Below are positions 12,308-24,299 of a stretch of 64,000 bases of DNA, in pieces. The stretch is from Patella vulgata (lineage: Eukaryota > Mollusca > Gastropoda > Patellidae): positions 41,713,501-41,777,500 of the forward strand of contig NC_065886.2 of the NCBI RefSeq assembly GCF_932274485.2. The letters run 5' to 3'. The position numbers were made by a program, and so were the translations under genes. Position 1 is the stretch's first letter; each line of letters opens with the position of its first letter. Below the pieces are notes generated by a model. That model saw nothing but the letters and a program-made list of their open reading frames with translations, had not been told where the DNA came from and did no database searches.

Positions 12308-12700
12308 CAGAAAAGTAAGACGTTAAACCCAATTTCATTTCATTTCCCTATAAATACTTCTATGCTATAATATTATAGATTATACATCACTTCTATAATA
12401 AAATATTTGATTAAATTCCATGACTGGAATGCTGAAATCAATAGAGAAGGTAGGAAACCTCTTTAATGCGCTTATTCATTCCTTATAATAGAATGTATAT
12501 TGCGACATTTACATTACAGACGACAGTTTAAGTCTTCACAAAGAGATATAATTATCATACTGGTCGGAATAGAAAATCGTTTTATTCTAAATCGCATCAA
12601 TTCTATTATGAATACACCACATTGCAAAACAAAAATCCTGAAATATTCCAAGTTTGGGGTTTTGGTCTCAACTTATCTGTTTTATATGTAGTGTTAGTTA

Positions 12701-12998
12701 ACTATGCATTAGCCTACGTAAGAGCTAAATTTGCCTATTGCAAGTCTTTCGTTTGGCTTCAATATTGTTATATAAATTAGTATTTAGACATTTATTAACA
12801 TGATAATTGAGGCTAGTTTCGGTTGACAAGTACCGTTACCACGATAATGAACGATCTACGCTATATCTTCACAAAGTTATAACTTCGCACAGAATAAAAT
12901 AATTTGAATGATATTTTTAATATATTCATTATACATTATATATTTGTGAACTATTATAGCAAAAACGTCCAGCTGTTCATATAACTCTTACATAAACG
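12701..12998. mobile_element. TTAA MITE, family D, old copy
   Basis: Has GTAAGAGCTAAATTTGCC and TATTGCAAGTCTTTCG at one end and CAGCTGTTCATATAACTC at the other, bordered by TTAA. Diverged. Confidence 0.6.
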
Positions 12999-13062
12999 TT
13001 AATACAAGTCGTTCTGGATAAAATAGTTTTGATGATGTTTTTAAAAAGTTATTTAATCTATA

Positions 13063-13651
13063 CTCTTCAAAAAGAGAAACGCATAGTGACATTTCATCGT
13101 CGGTATACCTTCGATCTACCATCGCCTCGTTGCAAAAGGTACCGCGGAACCAAACTGTACTCCAGCGTTGCTGTAGCCATACCCTGTATGTCTGGATCTA
13201 TTGAAGTCGGATTTGACAGTGTCGGTGTATTTCTCATAATCCGGTTTCACGTAGGCTAAAGGCGAGAGATGATACTCTGGGAAACATTCGGCAGTCTGGC
13301 TACATCTTTCTGGGATTCACCTGCTGGTAACCGACCCATTGCGTTGTTGGGTTAATTGGTCTTCGTTTGGATGGAGCATTGGCTCTTTGAGTGTTTACAT
13401 GTGCAACTGATTTTGAAAACGAGAACCCTGGGATTTTAAAGGCCTTAGATTTGGGTTTCATGCGAAAAGCTTGCGAAGTTTGGCAAAAAGTATGACCAGT
13501 CACAATTAGTGACCCTACATTTAAAACCAATCATGAATTTCTTTTATCCTTACATAATGACATTAAAAACAAGTAAGATTTATGGAAACAACAATCCCGT
13601 TCAAATAAAAAAATGATGAAAAATAGGTTATGCGTTTCATTTTTTGAAGTG
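13063..13651. mobile_element. Tc1/mariner-like TIR element, non-autonomous
   Basis: The ends CTCTTCAAAAAGAGAAACGC and (reverse complement) CACTTCAAAAAATGAAACGC form inverted repeats of about 23 bp continuing to GCATA, with TA on both sides (13061-13062, 13652-13653). Size 589 bp. The internal open frames (77 codons on each strand) show no DDE motif, so this looks like an internally deleted derivative. Confidence 0.65.
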
Positions 13652-13654
13652 TAT

Positions 13655-15228
13655 TATACATGAAACATCAAACACAAGCCGTCAATACAAGCCGTTTCGC
13701 GTTGAATAGTTTAGATGATATTTTTCTACGTATCTGACTCTTTTAAAAGCAATATTATAATAAATCCATTCTTGGTTGAATAGTTTAGATGTTTTTCAAC
13801 GTATCTGTTTTAAATGTAATGTTATTTGATGTATATTAAACGTCAATACAGGCCGTTGTTGGTTGAAGGGTGATGTGATTTCTGTGAACACACTTTAAAT
13901 AATCCATCAAATACGTTGTAACAATGTAATCCGTATGAAAGGTATACCAGTTTCAAACGAAACTATAATGCGTCAATAATATTTATTAATATGTGCTATC
14001 TACCAAAATTAAAATTCAAAAGAGAGCTCTGTATAAAAAGTAAGCCCTGGGTTATACAAAAGCAGCTGCAAACATTAATATCCGGGTATATATAATCTGT
14101 TCGGCCATGCAAACCAGCTATTTATTTGACCAGTAAAGTTGAAGCAGTTATTTAAAAAAGTAACTGCTGCTAGACACAAGAATAAGGGCTCGGTCCATGG
14201 CCATACTTTCACAGTTGAAATATACAAATGTGAAATCGAACCAACGCGTGAGTTTATTTGATTAAGTTAGTCAATAGGCATCTCTTAAAAACAGAAGAGG
14301 CATCACTCAATGCCTAACCCCACGTCCTCAAGACGTCTGTGTGTTCAAAGCCCCATTGCCGGTTGTCAGAACAGTATAAATGGTAAAACTGTTATTGGTG
14401 GCAGTGTCCAGCAAATCGTGAAATAGGTGTTAGGGGAAATCGGCACTGTACTGCGGTGCATTAGTCCGATATATTATAGGCGATAACTTTCTGTAACAAA
14501 TCGGGCGCAAAGATATTATAATCAGTGTTAATATACTCTGGTTTTATGACGTGTTTATCCACTAATACATCTAGTATTCCCGATTGAGATATAAACATAG
14601 GACATTGATCTGTGAATGTATAAAGTCTTGTTGGGAATTAGAGACGATGTTACTCTCATCTCCTTAATAAATATATTTATACATATCATCCTTCCATCAG
14701 TCCGATTCCGTGTCTCATGGTTACAATAGAAACATCACAATATACATACATGACCCCCGTACCATAAAGAGGATTGTAAACGTTTTCATGGGAGGTAAAT
14801 TTAAGCTGCTGTATTTTGCCTTGCAAAACAGATAGCCATAGAGACAAGACTGGAAAAAAATACTTGGATTTTGACCAATTTTGATAAGGATCCTTTATGT
14901 CCACAAGAAATATGATTTCTGTTGTTCACTGGCTTTCTCTGGAACAGAAAGTCCTAGAATGCTGAAAATCAACATGGTTCATCCTCTGGGATCCCAATGC
15001 TTGATAACAAATTTTAAAAAAAACCTGTTAAAAGCACAGTTTTCTGAAAAGCAGCAATCACTCCGGGACATAATGTCGCGCAACATTGAAAATCAATAGG
15101 TGAACATCAATAGTTGGCACAAGCTCTAGGTATGCAACTGAGTGTTTGTTTATTTTATATGTCCTATAACATTTTGAAACTCTTAAAAAAAGTAAATAAA
15201 GTTGTAAACCTGGAGAGTACATTGTGTG
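13655..15228. other. Unassigned DNA downstream of CWF19L2
   Basis: Short diverged repeats (CAATACAAGCCGTT..., TTGAATAGTTTAGATG at 13690 and 13775) and AT-rich DNA. Two overlapping open frames of 72 codons (14686-14904 minus, 14881-15099 plus) are not recognised. Confidence 0.4.
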
Positions 15229-15239
15229 TTTATTTTATT
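15229..15239 (-). terminator. CWF19L2: Polyadenylation signals of CWF19L2
   Basis: Two overlapping AATAAA hexamers on the minus strand, 98-108 nt beyond the TGA stop. The short 3' UTR this implies fits a compact housekeeping transcript. Confidence 0.7.
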
Positions 15240-15336
15240 TACATGATTTTTAACATTTTATAACTATGTAGGTTTAAATATCAAATAATGTCTGTTAATT
15301 GCTGCCACAAGAATAGCTTATTTTTGCTCAAAACTA

Positions 15337-15474
15337 TCAAATATTTTGAGTCCAATCATGTGGTTGCCACCATTCTGAGAATTCTAAAACTCTGATTCTT
15401 TGTTCATCGAAATTTTCTTTGGGAGGATTTTTCCACAATTTGTGATTAGCATCAATCATTCCACCTACAACTTC
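15337..15474 (-). CDS. CWF19L2: CWF19L2 terminal exon 18 (903-947)
   Basis: Encodes [20 protein letters not shown], then [20 protein letters not shown] and WTQNI with a TGA stop. It corresponds to human EIIGGMLDIEPRLW through QWWKPYDFT. Confidence 0.97.
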   Translation of the reverse strand, partial: EVVGGMIDANHKLWKNPPKENFDEQRIRVLEFSEWWQPHDWTQNI

Positions 15475-18400
15475 CTGTAATCATACAATAATAAGGTATT
15501 TACTTACATTTCAAAATAATTTTCTCTGTTATCCAGAACAACAAACCTATTGCATTAATGTCCTGGATAACTGAGATTACATAGCATGTCAGACTGGATA
15601 TTATTAAATAGAATATATGGCTTGACATTTCAGTTTCTTTGATCTAGTTTGACTATTTTCATAATAGTCATATGATTAGACATACTTTAAAACGACTCTT
15701 GGAGTCTGAAGATGTAAACATTTGCAATATCTATAGCTAACATCCAACCAGGATATATGCCCAATCAAATATTAAGATATTGTGAATCATATTCAAAATT
15801 CCAATATAAGGGTATCATTTTTATTATACAGCTATTTAAACTATAAACTATATAAATAAAAACAAAGTGTGTATGTATGTATATTCACCCATCACGCTTC
15901 GTCGTCGCGTTTCACCCCCACATATGCGGTATCAAATCAACCAACAGGACCTCATTAATGTTTGGGCCCCCAGGCAAACCACGTTCGTCGCTGTACTCCA
16001 ACCCCAAATATGTGGTATCAAATTAACCAGTATGACCAACGTGAATGGTTTAGGCCATCAAATTTGCACTTCGGGCATTTTAAGGCAAATTGGGCCCCTG
16101 GCGAATTTAGCCTTCGGGTGAAGCTGGCTATCCTTCTAGTACATACTAAAGGAAGAACAATTACTTAATTTATTTAAGGTAACAACTCCAAGCGTATTCT
16201 CTCAACATTTTCAAGCATCTTCTAAATGTAACCTAAATAATGAAGTATTTGTTCTTCCATAAGTATGTGTTATAGTTTATCACTCTATCTAGTAAACTAA
16301 ATTTCTCTAAAGGATTGTGTTATACAGCTATTGTATATTATTTCAGTATTTTAAAGTATCCTATAGGGCTTTAAATCAATAATATCAGATATTTTCCCTA
16401 TGGGTGGCTGGCCCAATGGGTGGGAGCGTTATTTATTATTGTACCTTTTATTCGTAAGGGTTTTTAACAATGGAAAACCCATGTTACATTTGTGACCCAA
16501 CTCCTGTAAATATAGATCAGATTATCCAGACAGAGCTTATTTGTACCAAGTGTGGCCAGCAGAATTAAACCCTTTCAAGTATTAACACAACAAGGATACA
16601 TTAAAGTGACTCAGCAATACCTTTTTATTTTAACCATCTCGTTTTTGTTTCTTCCACTTTTAGTAATGTTGCACTGATGAAGAAAGTGGCTGAGATTTAC
16701 TGATCAATAGATGATATCTACAAGTAGTCATTTGTACAATTTGACCACCGACCACAGATGTTCCTAACCAAACTGATTTAACCTCTATAACTGAAACCAT
16801 TGTGGTCATAAAGGCAAATATAGGATACAGTCAAAACAAGCCAGTGCCACTCTTTTTAGTCAAATTGCATCCAAACCGATAGATAATGTACCATTCAAAA
16901 TTTGCTTCTGTCAAATAATCAATATGAGTACAATTTAATGCAGATTAAGCACTGAAAAATGATATCATCTGAAAAAAGATATCATCTGAAAAATGCAAAT
17001 GCTGATCATTGGCTTTAAATAATCAATTAAAATTCATCAATCTGTTACAAACATAACCCACAATGTAAAGCCTACTTGATTTATTCATAAAAGTTTCCTG
17101 ATAGCGAACTGACATGTATAATACAATAATTTATCTAGTAGAGAACAGGTGCTTTATATAACAAAGACCACCCACAGGGGATTAAACAGCTTACCCGTCC
17201 AAAATATGTCGGAAATCTCTGTTCATCTTCTATGACGTGGGCAAAGCCACCTTGATGACCAAAATCCACACAAAAATATGGAAAACCCTTTGGAACCTGA
17301 AAAAAATTAGAATATATTTGACATTTGATTGGATTCAGTTTCTGGAAGAATTCTATACAATAGAGAGGTTTCGTAACTTTACATTTAAACTTACATTTAG
17401 ACAGTAAAACGTATCGGCTTTTGTGACGTATGACGTGAAGCGCACGTCATAAAAGTGTAGCAGACAGATAATAGCCCCCATAGCTGTAAGTTCACATCAC
17501 TTAGCTAAACCTTGTTTAATTGCTATGATCCAGTCCATAATTTTTCTCTGAATCGTGTTTTTTTACAAACTAAATCCACAGAGAAGACCGTCTCCTTCAT
17601 GTAGATAAAATAAGAAGAGGTCGAGACAGAACATGTGCGTGCTTTAGTAATCTCATCTTCAACGATCTATCTGTGATGTTGGCCTATTACGATCGTGGAC
17701 CTAGTTTGTATTGCCACCTACTAAGTGTAACAGTAAGCTGCTCCAGAATAATAACTGTGGACCAAAAAACTAAGTAAAACTTGTTTACATTGAAACACAA
17801 CGGTTCATCCTGAATCGCTTGCTATAATAGTTCAAAAATTCGAATATATTGAAAAGTTCATTTAAATTACTTTACTCTCAGTCAAGTTATGACTGTTTGA
17901 AGATGTAGTGTTGATCATTTATTATTTTAGCAGTGGTACTTGACAACTGAGACTAAGTCTTGTACAGCTTGTACAAAATACTGTGGCTAGAATGGTGTGC
18001 CAATTTAGTAGAAATTGCCACAAAGCACCACTTTTAAAGGGTTTACATTGGCTTCCAGTGGAAATTAGAATTAAGTTTAAAGTTCTGTGCATGGCCTACA
18101 AATGCCAGAAAGGTGAAGCACCAGAGTACATGTCCTCAATGCTAGTTGACTATGTCCCCCCACCCAAAGAAATTTTCGGTTCCATCATGAACATCATCTT
18201 GTGGTACCCAACTATAGACTTAAGACATTCGTCCAAAGATGCTTCTCAAACCTTGTACCAAACCTATGGAATTCACTACCCTTGACCTTAAAGAATTCAC
18301 AATCGATTGGCTATTTTAAGAAGCAGTAAAAGACTCATCTTTTTTCCACTGTGTAGAGCTAAATGAGCCTTGAGCATTAGTTTTGATGGATCTGTGTGCA

Positions 18401-21400
18401 ATATAAGAACTCAAGAGTTATTATTGTTAAAATTTAAATCCTGTGTGTATTCAAATCCATTTGTCGTGTGAATAAATGTCTAAATAATAATTATATAAGA
18501 TTTGAAGTCAGAAAAAAGACCTGCAATAGACAGATTTAGCTCTTATATAATGCGTCTTTAAGAGATATGCTCCAAAATAAATATTGTATACAAAAAACTG
18601 AGTTAAAAGTTTCATAAAGATATACCCTGAACAGTTTGCAAAATATCCTCTAGAAATGAAAACCTGGATGGAAGGACAGATGGAGCCCAGTTCAATATCT
18701 CTCCCTAACATATTTAAAAAAAACTTTAAGTGACAATATAATTATTTCCATTTATCTTTCTGTGAGCTAGCTATATCATTAATCGGTTAAACAACCCGAT
18801 AACACGATATCTCTATTACTTATAAGGATATTGAATAATAATTAAAAAAAATTGTGAGACTACTGCAGGTGTACGATTTCTGTTTAATAATAAGTTTGAG
18901 ACAAGAACTGATCTAAATGTAAGACAAGTGCAGCTGTATTCCGGATGGGAGTCTCATTTCACATGCTTAGATTAAGGTTGTATATACTATATATGGAGAA
19001 AATTGCCGTTAGATAAGGCCATATAAAAAAATATTCTGCTTCACAGATAATCCTGTGTCACTTAAAAAAAGGCTGGATGACTTGTTTTTATTTTTCAAAA
19101 TAAAAATACAAACAGTCTCATTAACTGCTGCACAAGAAGTAGGTCTATAAAACAAATTTGAATGAATCAAAAATGTGGTATAGACTTATTTATCAAGTAC
19201 ACAATCCTGATAAATGATGTTTCTGACAATCTAGTCTCGGTCACCCAGAACCTCCTAGTCTTTAATGTGCAGAGGGTCTGGGACCGTTGTCAATATCTAA
19301 CAAAAAGTTCCATTGCCCATGCGTAACCGGGAGTTTGGTTTTTAATGTGGTTGATTATCCAGTATCTTTGGCGAAGTCAAGTTAGAGTTGCACCCCTTCC
19401 TGCAATAAATCGCAGAATTATTGTATTTTTAATAAAAACAAACATGAATCGTGACCATGAGTTAGGATTAATTAAAAAAAAACAACATTGATATGGCCCA
19501 TGAAGAGAGAAATTTTACAATAAAAAAATATTAAGAGTGTTAGATATTGAACTGGCAATGCAATCAAATGGATTTTTTGAAATGGCATTCTTAAATTAAT
19601 TTCATGGGCGTCAACATCTTGTTTTAGGACTAGTTACCTCCCTTTAGAGAGAGAGAGAGAGAAATGGGTTCGACTAATGTATGGTTTAATTTTATTCGAA
19701 ACCACGCCAGTTGACTCAAAGACAGGCCTTATGATACAACACGCACGTGCTAACCATTTGACCATCCAACCCCCCACCTCCCTTAGACTTGGTTTATGAT
19801 AATGTAAAAGACTGGATAATCTAGCCAATAACCTATTATTCTCAAATGTTGACAACACATCCAGACTAATATTCGTAGAATATTTTTCTGGATGATAGAG
19901 ACTACTGACAATCATAAGAGCAGGCCTGGAAATAACGGTTTTAGATGTACATGACATTTTCAACTTAGTGCCGGACATGTATTAATTATATCAATAAAAA
20001 AGACAAATCAGTGCCAGACAAAATGACAGGCACCAGAGGTTTAGTGCCTAACAAAGCCTGGATCTGTGCCTGACATTGTCTGTGACAGGTGCCTTATTTC
20101 CAGGCTGATGATAAGAGATACTGGATAATCACACATTCGTACATACAACATGAGATAAATGTAGTGCCTGGAAATGTGGTGTTTATGATCAAGTAGTCAT
20201 TTAGCCCAGTGATCATTTGACAAAATAAAAACACAAAAGTTAAAACTTTCTCCCTCCATTAGATTTTTGGTGAGGATTGTCGGAGAACCAGAATATTTTT
20301 GTGTGTGGCCTTACAAGTATATTTCACAACAGAGATCGTTTTCTCCATGGATATTTCAACTGAAAAGAAAGTTGATCAAAGCAGTGAAAGCTCTTTGATT
20401 TAGATCAAAATAACATGTTGAATTGAATTAAAGTCTCAATTTATCTCAATAAAAGTACATAATCAAAATTAGCCAAATGGAAAAATATTCTGTCTCTCAG
20501 GGTCACATGACCCCATTTTATTTAAAAACAAATGAAAAATAATAACTGTTGTATTAATTACTGTAAGGTAAGTAAATCTTTACCCTGAAGTAAATTGATG
20601 AAATTTTTTGATTGAGTCCAGATATATACCATAGACTCAATTATCAAGTATGCAATTCTGATAAATGTTATTGACAATCATAAATGCTATGTTATCATCA
20701 TACATTCCCATAAATAATATGAGAAAGAGAGAGAAATGGGGTTTAACGTCCACTCGACACAAACTAGGTCACTTCGGGACTAAAACATGGTTCAATTTTT
20801 ATTTCAATATTTCGCCTGTGCGTGCATAGGGGTCTTTAGCAGTGGGAGGAAACCGGAGGACACAGAGAAAACCCACAAGGTTGGAGATGACCATACTTCT
20901 TGTCAGGTACATGCGGGGAATCGAAACCATGCCACTTGACTCAATGACAGACCTTATGATCCAACAAGGACGCATTAACCATTCACCCAGTCAGTGCAGA
21001 ACAGTAAGACGTTAAACCTCATTCCTCATTTCACTTGTTCCTACAAATGTTATGTTTATGAAAGTCATAGTGATGATTTGAGAAATCATCAGATTGTGGA
21101 AAGGATTGTCTTAGAACCAGAATATTTTTTGGGTATGGCCGAACTTTGAGCATTCACATTCAAAAGTACTTTGATTATAATTCATCAAATTTACATAGCT
21201 TTCTAACCAATGTATTTTACGCCACCATCGTAGGCAACTGAATCAATAATAATTCAGGTCAGCCTGCATAAAGGGTTTTTACTTTTATGTGCAGGGCATT
21301 TTTTAAGGAATCTAAAGCATAGGCGCAAATTGGGGTCCAGAAAGGGAAGTATACTGCCTCCGGGTGCAAGAAAATGTTTGAATTTTGGCATACGTTACAT

Positions 21401-24261
21401 TAGATTAATTGTTTTCAGCAGCGGGGCATTTGCTGCAATCCTTGTACAATTAAAGAAAATGCCCTGCAGATGTCCTTACTTACACAAGAACAGTCCTTAC
21501 ATTAAAATGATCTGGTGTACTATGCCTTTTAGTCATATACAAAGTCTGTCACAAACATATAAATAATCATGAATATTACAACCAGCTTCATTATTATAAA
21601 ACCTTTTTAGTTATAGATTTCTCATTTCTTACTTAGATGTAAGTTTCTTTCCTTGATGTAATACAGTAAAAAAGCAACATGTCAGTACCGGTATATAAAA
21701 ATGAAATGAAATGAAATGAAATGAGGTTTAACGTCCTACTGTTCTGCTCCGAACATGGTTAATGAAGACGGGTATATGCCATACAGTGTGCTATGAGGGA
21801 AAATTTGCCCGGATAGCGACATTACGGCCTACTCTTATTTTATATCGAATTCCAACTGTCAAGGGATCTTTTAAGCGGGGCTTATGTCGACTTTGCAACT
21901 CAAAGCAACTAGTTGCAGTCAGTTGCAAGAGTGCTTATGTCGATCATATCAGCAACTGAGGACAACTGGGAGCAACTGAATTTGGAGTGCTTATGTCGAC
22001 TCGAAACTGATAGCGATCACACTGAACACGTGACGGTTAATTTATTCATCATGTGATTAACAAAATGGCAAATTACTTAGAAGAAGCAACCCAAAGGCAT
22101 GGTCGGTCTTGCTACAACTCTAATAGTATGTTATTGTCGACATCATCAAGACTTGAAAAGTGAGTGTCTTCGTTCGCTTCCATTTGCTTATTTATAAAGT
22201 CACATGACACGTGTCTCTTGTCATGTGATGTTATTTCCATGGAAACGAGTTGACTCCAGTTGCAAGAACGCTCATGTCGACTGCAACCAGTTGCCACTAG
22301 TTGCAGCCAGTTGCAGAAAGTTGAACATGTGCAACTGACTGGAACTAGTTGCTTTGAGTTGTAAGAGGCGCTCAGGTAGACTTTTTTCAGTTGCATTCAG
22401 TTGCTTTCAGTTGCTCCCAGTTGCCGAAACGCCAGTTGCTTTCAGTTGCAAGGTCGACATAAGCCCCCCATTACGTGCACGCCAATGTGTACACGGGACC
22501 TCAGTTTTCTGTACCATCCAATCGACTAGATAGCTGTCCTTGTCAGGCCAGTATATAAAAGTGTACTTTATTTAGTGAGATAAATGAGAGATATTTTTTC
22601 CATACATAAAGTCTATCTGATATAGTTAAAAAATATATTACCTCAACCATCCTAAAGGAAATGGACATTTTAAATTCTACTTTTCTGCACAGGAATAACG
22701 AACATGACCATATGCTATGCAGGGGGCTATGAGGAAAATTTGGCCTGGCTAGCGGAACTACAGACTACTCTTAATTTGATTTCCATATGCCATAGGATTT
22801 TTGGCATGCACTAACTACTACAGGACTTTCATTTTCCATATTATCCAATGGACTAGACACTTTTCAGATTGAACCCAGGACTGCTTGGTTAATGAGCCAG
22901 AATCACACTCACTGATCCACAAAATAGATAATGCTGATTGAGAAATATTTTCAGTACATCTGATATTATGACCCCCCCCCCCCTCAGAATACCAGAGAAT
23001 AAATAAGAACAAGCCAACAGTGAGGCTGATGTCCCCCGCCGAAATAGGAAAATAATTAGAGAGTTATTGTGTTCCAAAGTCTCAGCAAATCAAATTGCTT
23101 ATCGCTCTGCTTAATCTGAGCAGAAAATGCTCATTATCGATCTTAGTCAAGGTATTACTGTAATGAAACTATACACCAAGTTTCATCACTCTCACTTAAT
23201 TAGAACTAAAGTTATAGTGTCCCAAAGCATCAACCAATCAAATTGTTTATCTCTGCTTACCCTAAGCGGAACGGACAGACAAACAGACAGACGGACGAAC
23301 CCATTTTAATAGTTCCCTGCTTTCTTCGAAAGGCGGGGGACAATAAGCATGAACATTTACTCAATTCGAAGATCAACCAATCAAATTGTTTATCTCTGCT
23401 TACCATAAGCGGAACGGACAGACAGACAAACAGACAGACGGACGAACCCATTTTAATAGTTCCCTGCTTTCTTCGAAAGGCGGGGGACAATCAAAGTAGG
23501 AGAGTTATTGTTTTCCAAAGTCTCGACCAATCAAATTGCGTATCGCTCTGCTTACCCTGAGCAGAAAATGCTCATTATCAAACTTAGTCAAGGTATTACT
23601 GTAATGAAACTATACACCAAGTTTCATCAATCTCACTTAATTAGAACTAAAGTTATCGTGTCCCAAAGCATCAACCAATCAAATTGCTTATCTCTGCTTA
23701 CCCTAAGCTGAAAATGCTCATCTTCGAACTCCATCAAGGCATTGACCTAATCAACACATACACCAAGTTTGAACATTCTAGCTCAATTAGGAAGAGAGTT
23801 ATCGTGCCCCAAAGTATCAACCAATCAAATTGCTTATCTCTGCTTACCCTAAGCGGAAATAGCTCATCTTCGAACTCCATCAAGGCATTGACCTAATAAA
23901 CACATACACCAAGTTTGAACATTCTAGCTCAATTAAAAGTTATCGTGTCCCAAAGCATCAACCAATCAAATTGCTTATCTCTGCTTACCCTAAGCGGAAA
24001 ATGCTCATCTTCGAACTCCATCAAGGCATTGACCTAATCAACACATACACCAAGTTTGAACATTCTAGCCCAATTAGGAAGAGAGTTATCGTGTCCCAAA
24101 GCATCAACCAATCAAATTGCTTATCTCTGCTTACCATAAGCGGAAAATGCTCATCTTCGAACTCCATCAAGGCATTGACCTAATAAACACATACACCAAG
24201 TTTGAACATTCTAGCTCAATTAGGAAGAGAGTTATTGTGTCCCAAAAAGTGTGACGGACAG

Positions 24262-24299
<38 letters not shown>

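Noticed and set aside
14686-15099. Two overlapping 72-codon frames downstream of CWF19L2
   Set aside because: Opposite strands, no splice, promoter or family evidence; one may be real but nothing supports it.
23280-23490. CRISPR-like regularly spaced repeats in 23-26 kb
   Set aside because: Units are adjacent 142-146-bp tandem repeats with no spacers, in an animal intron.
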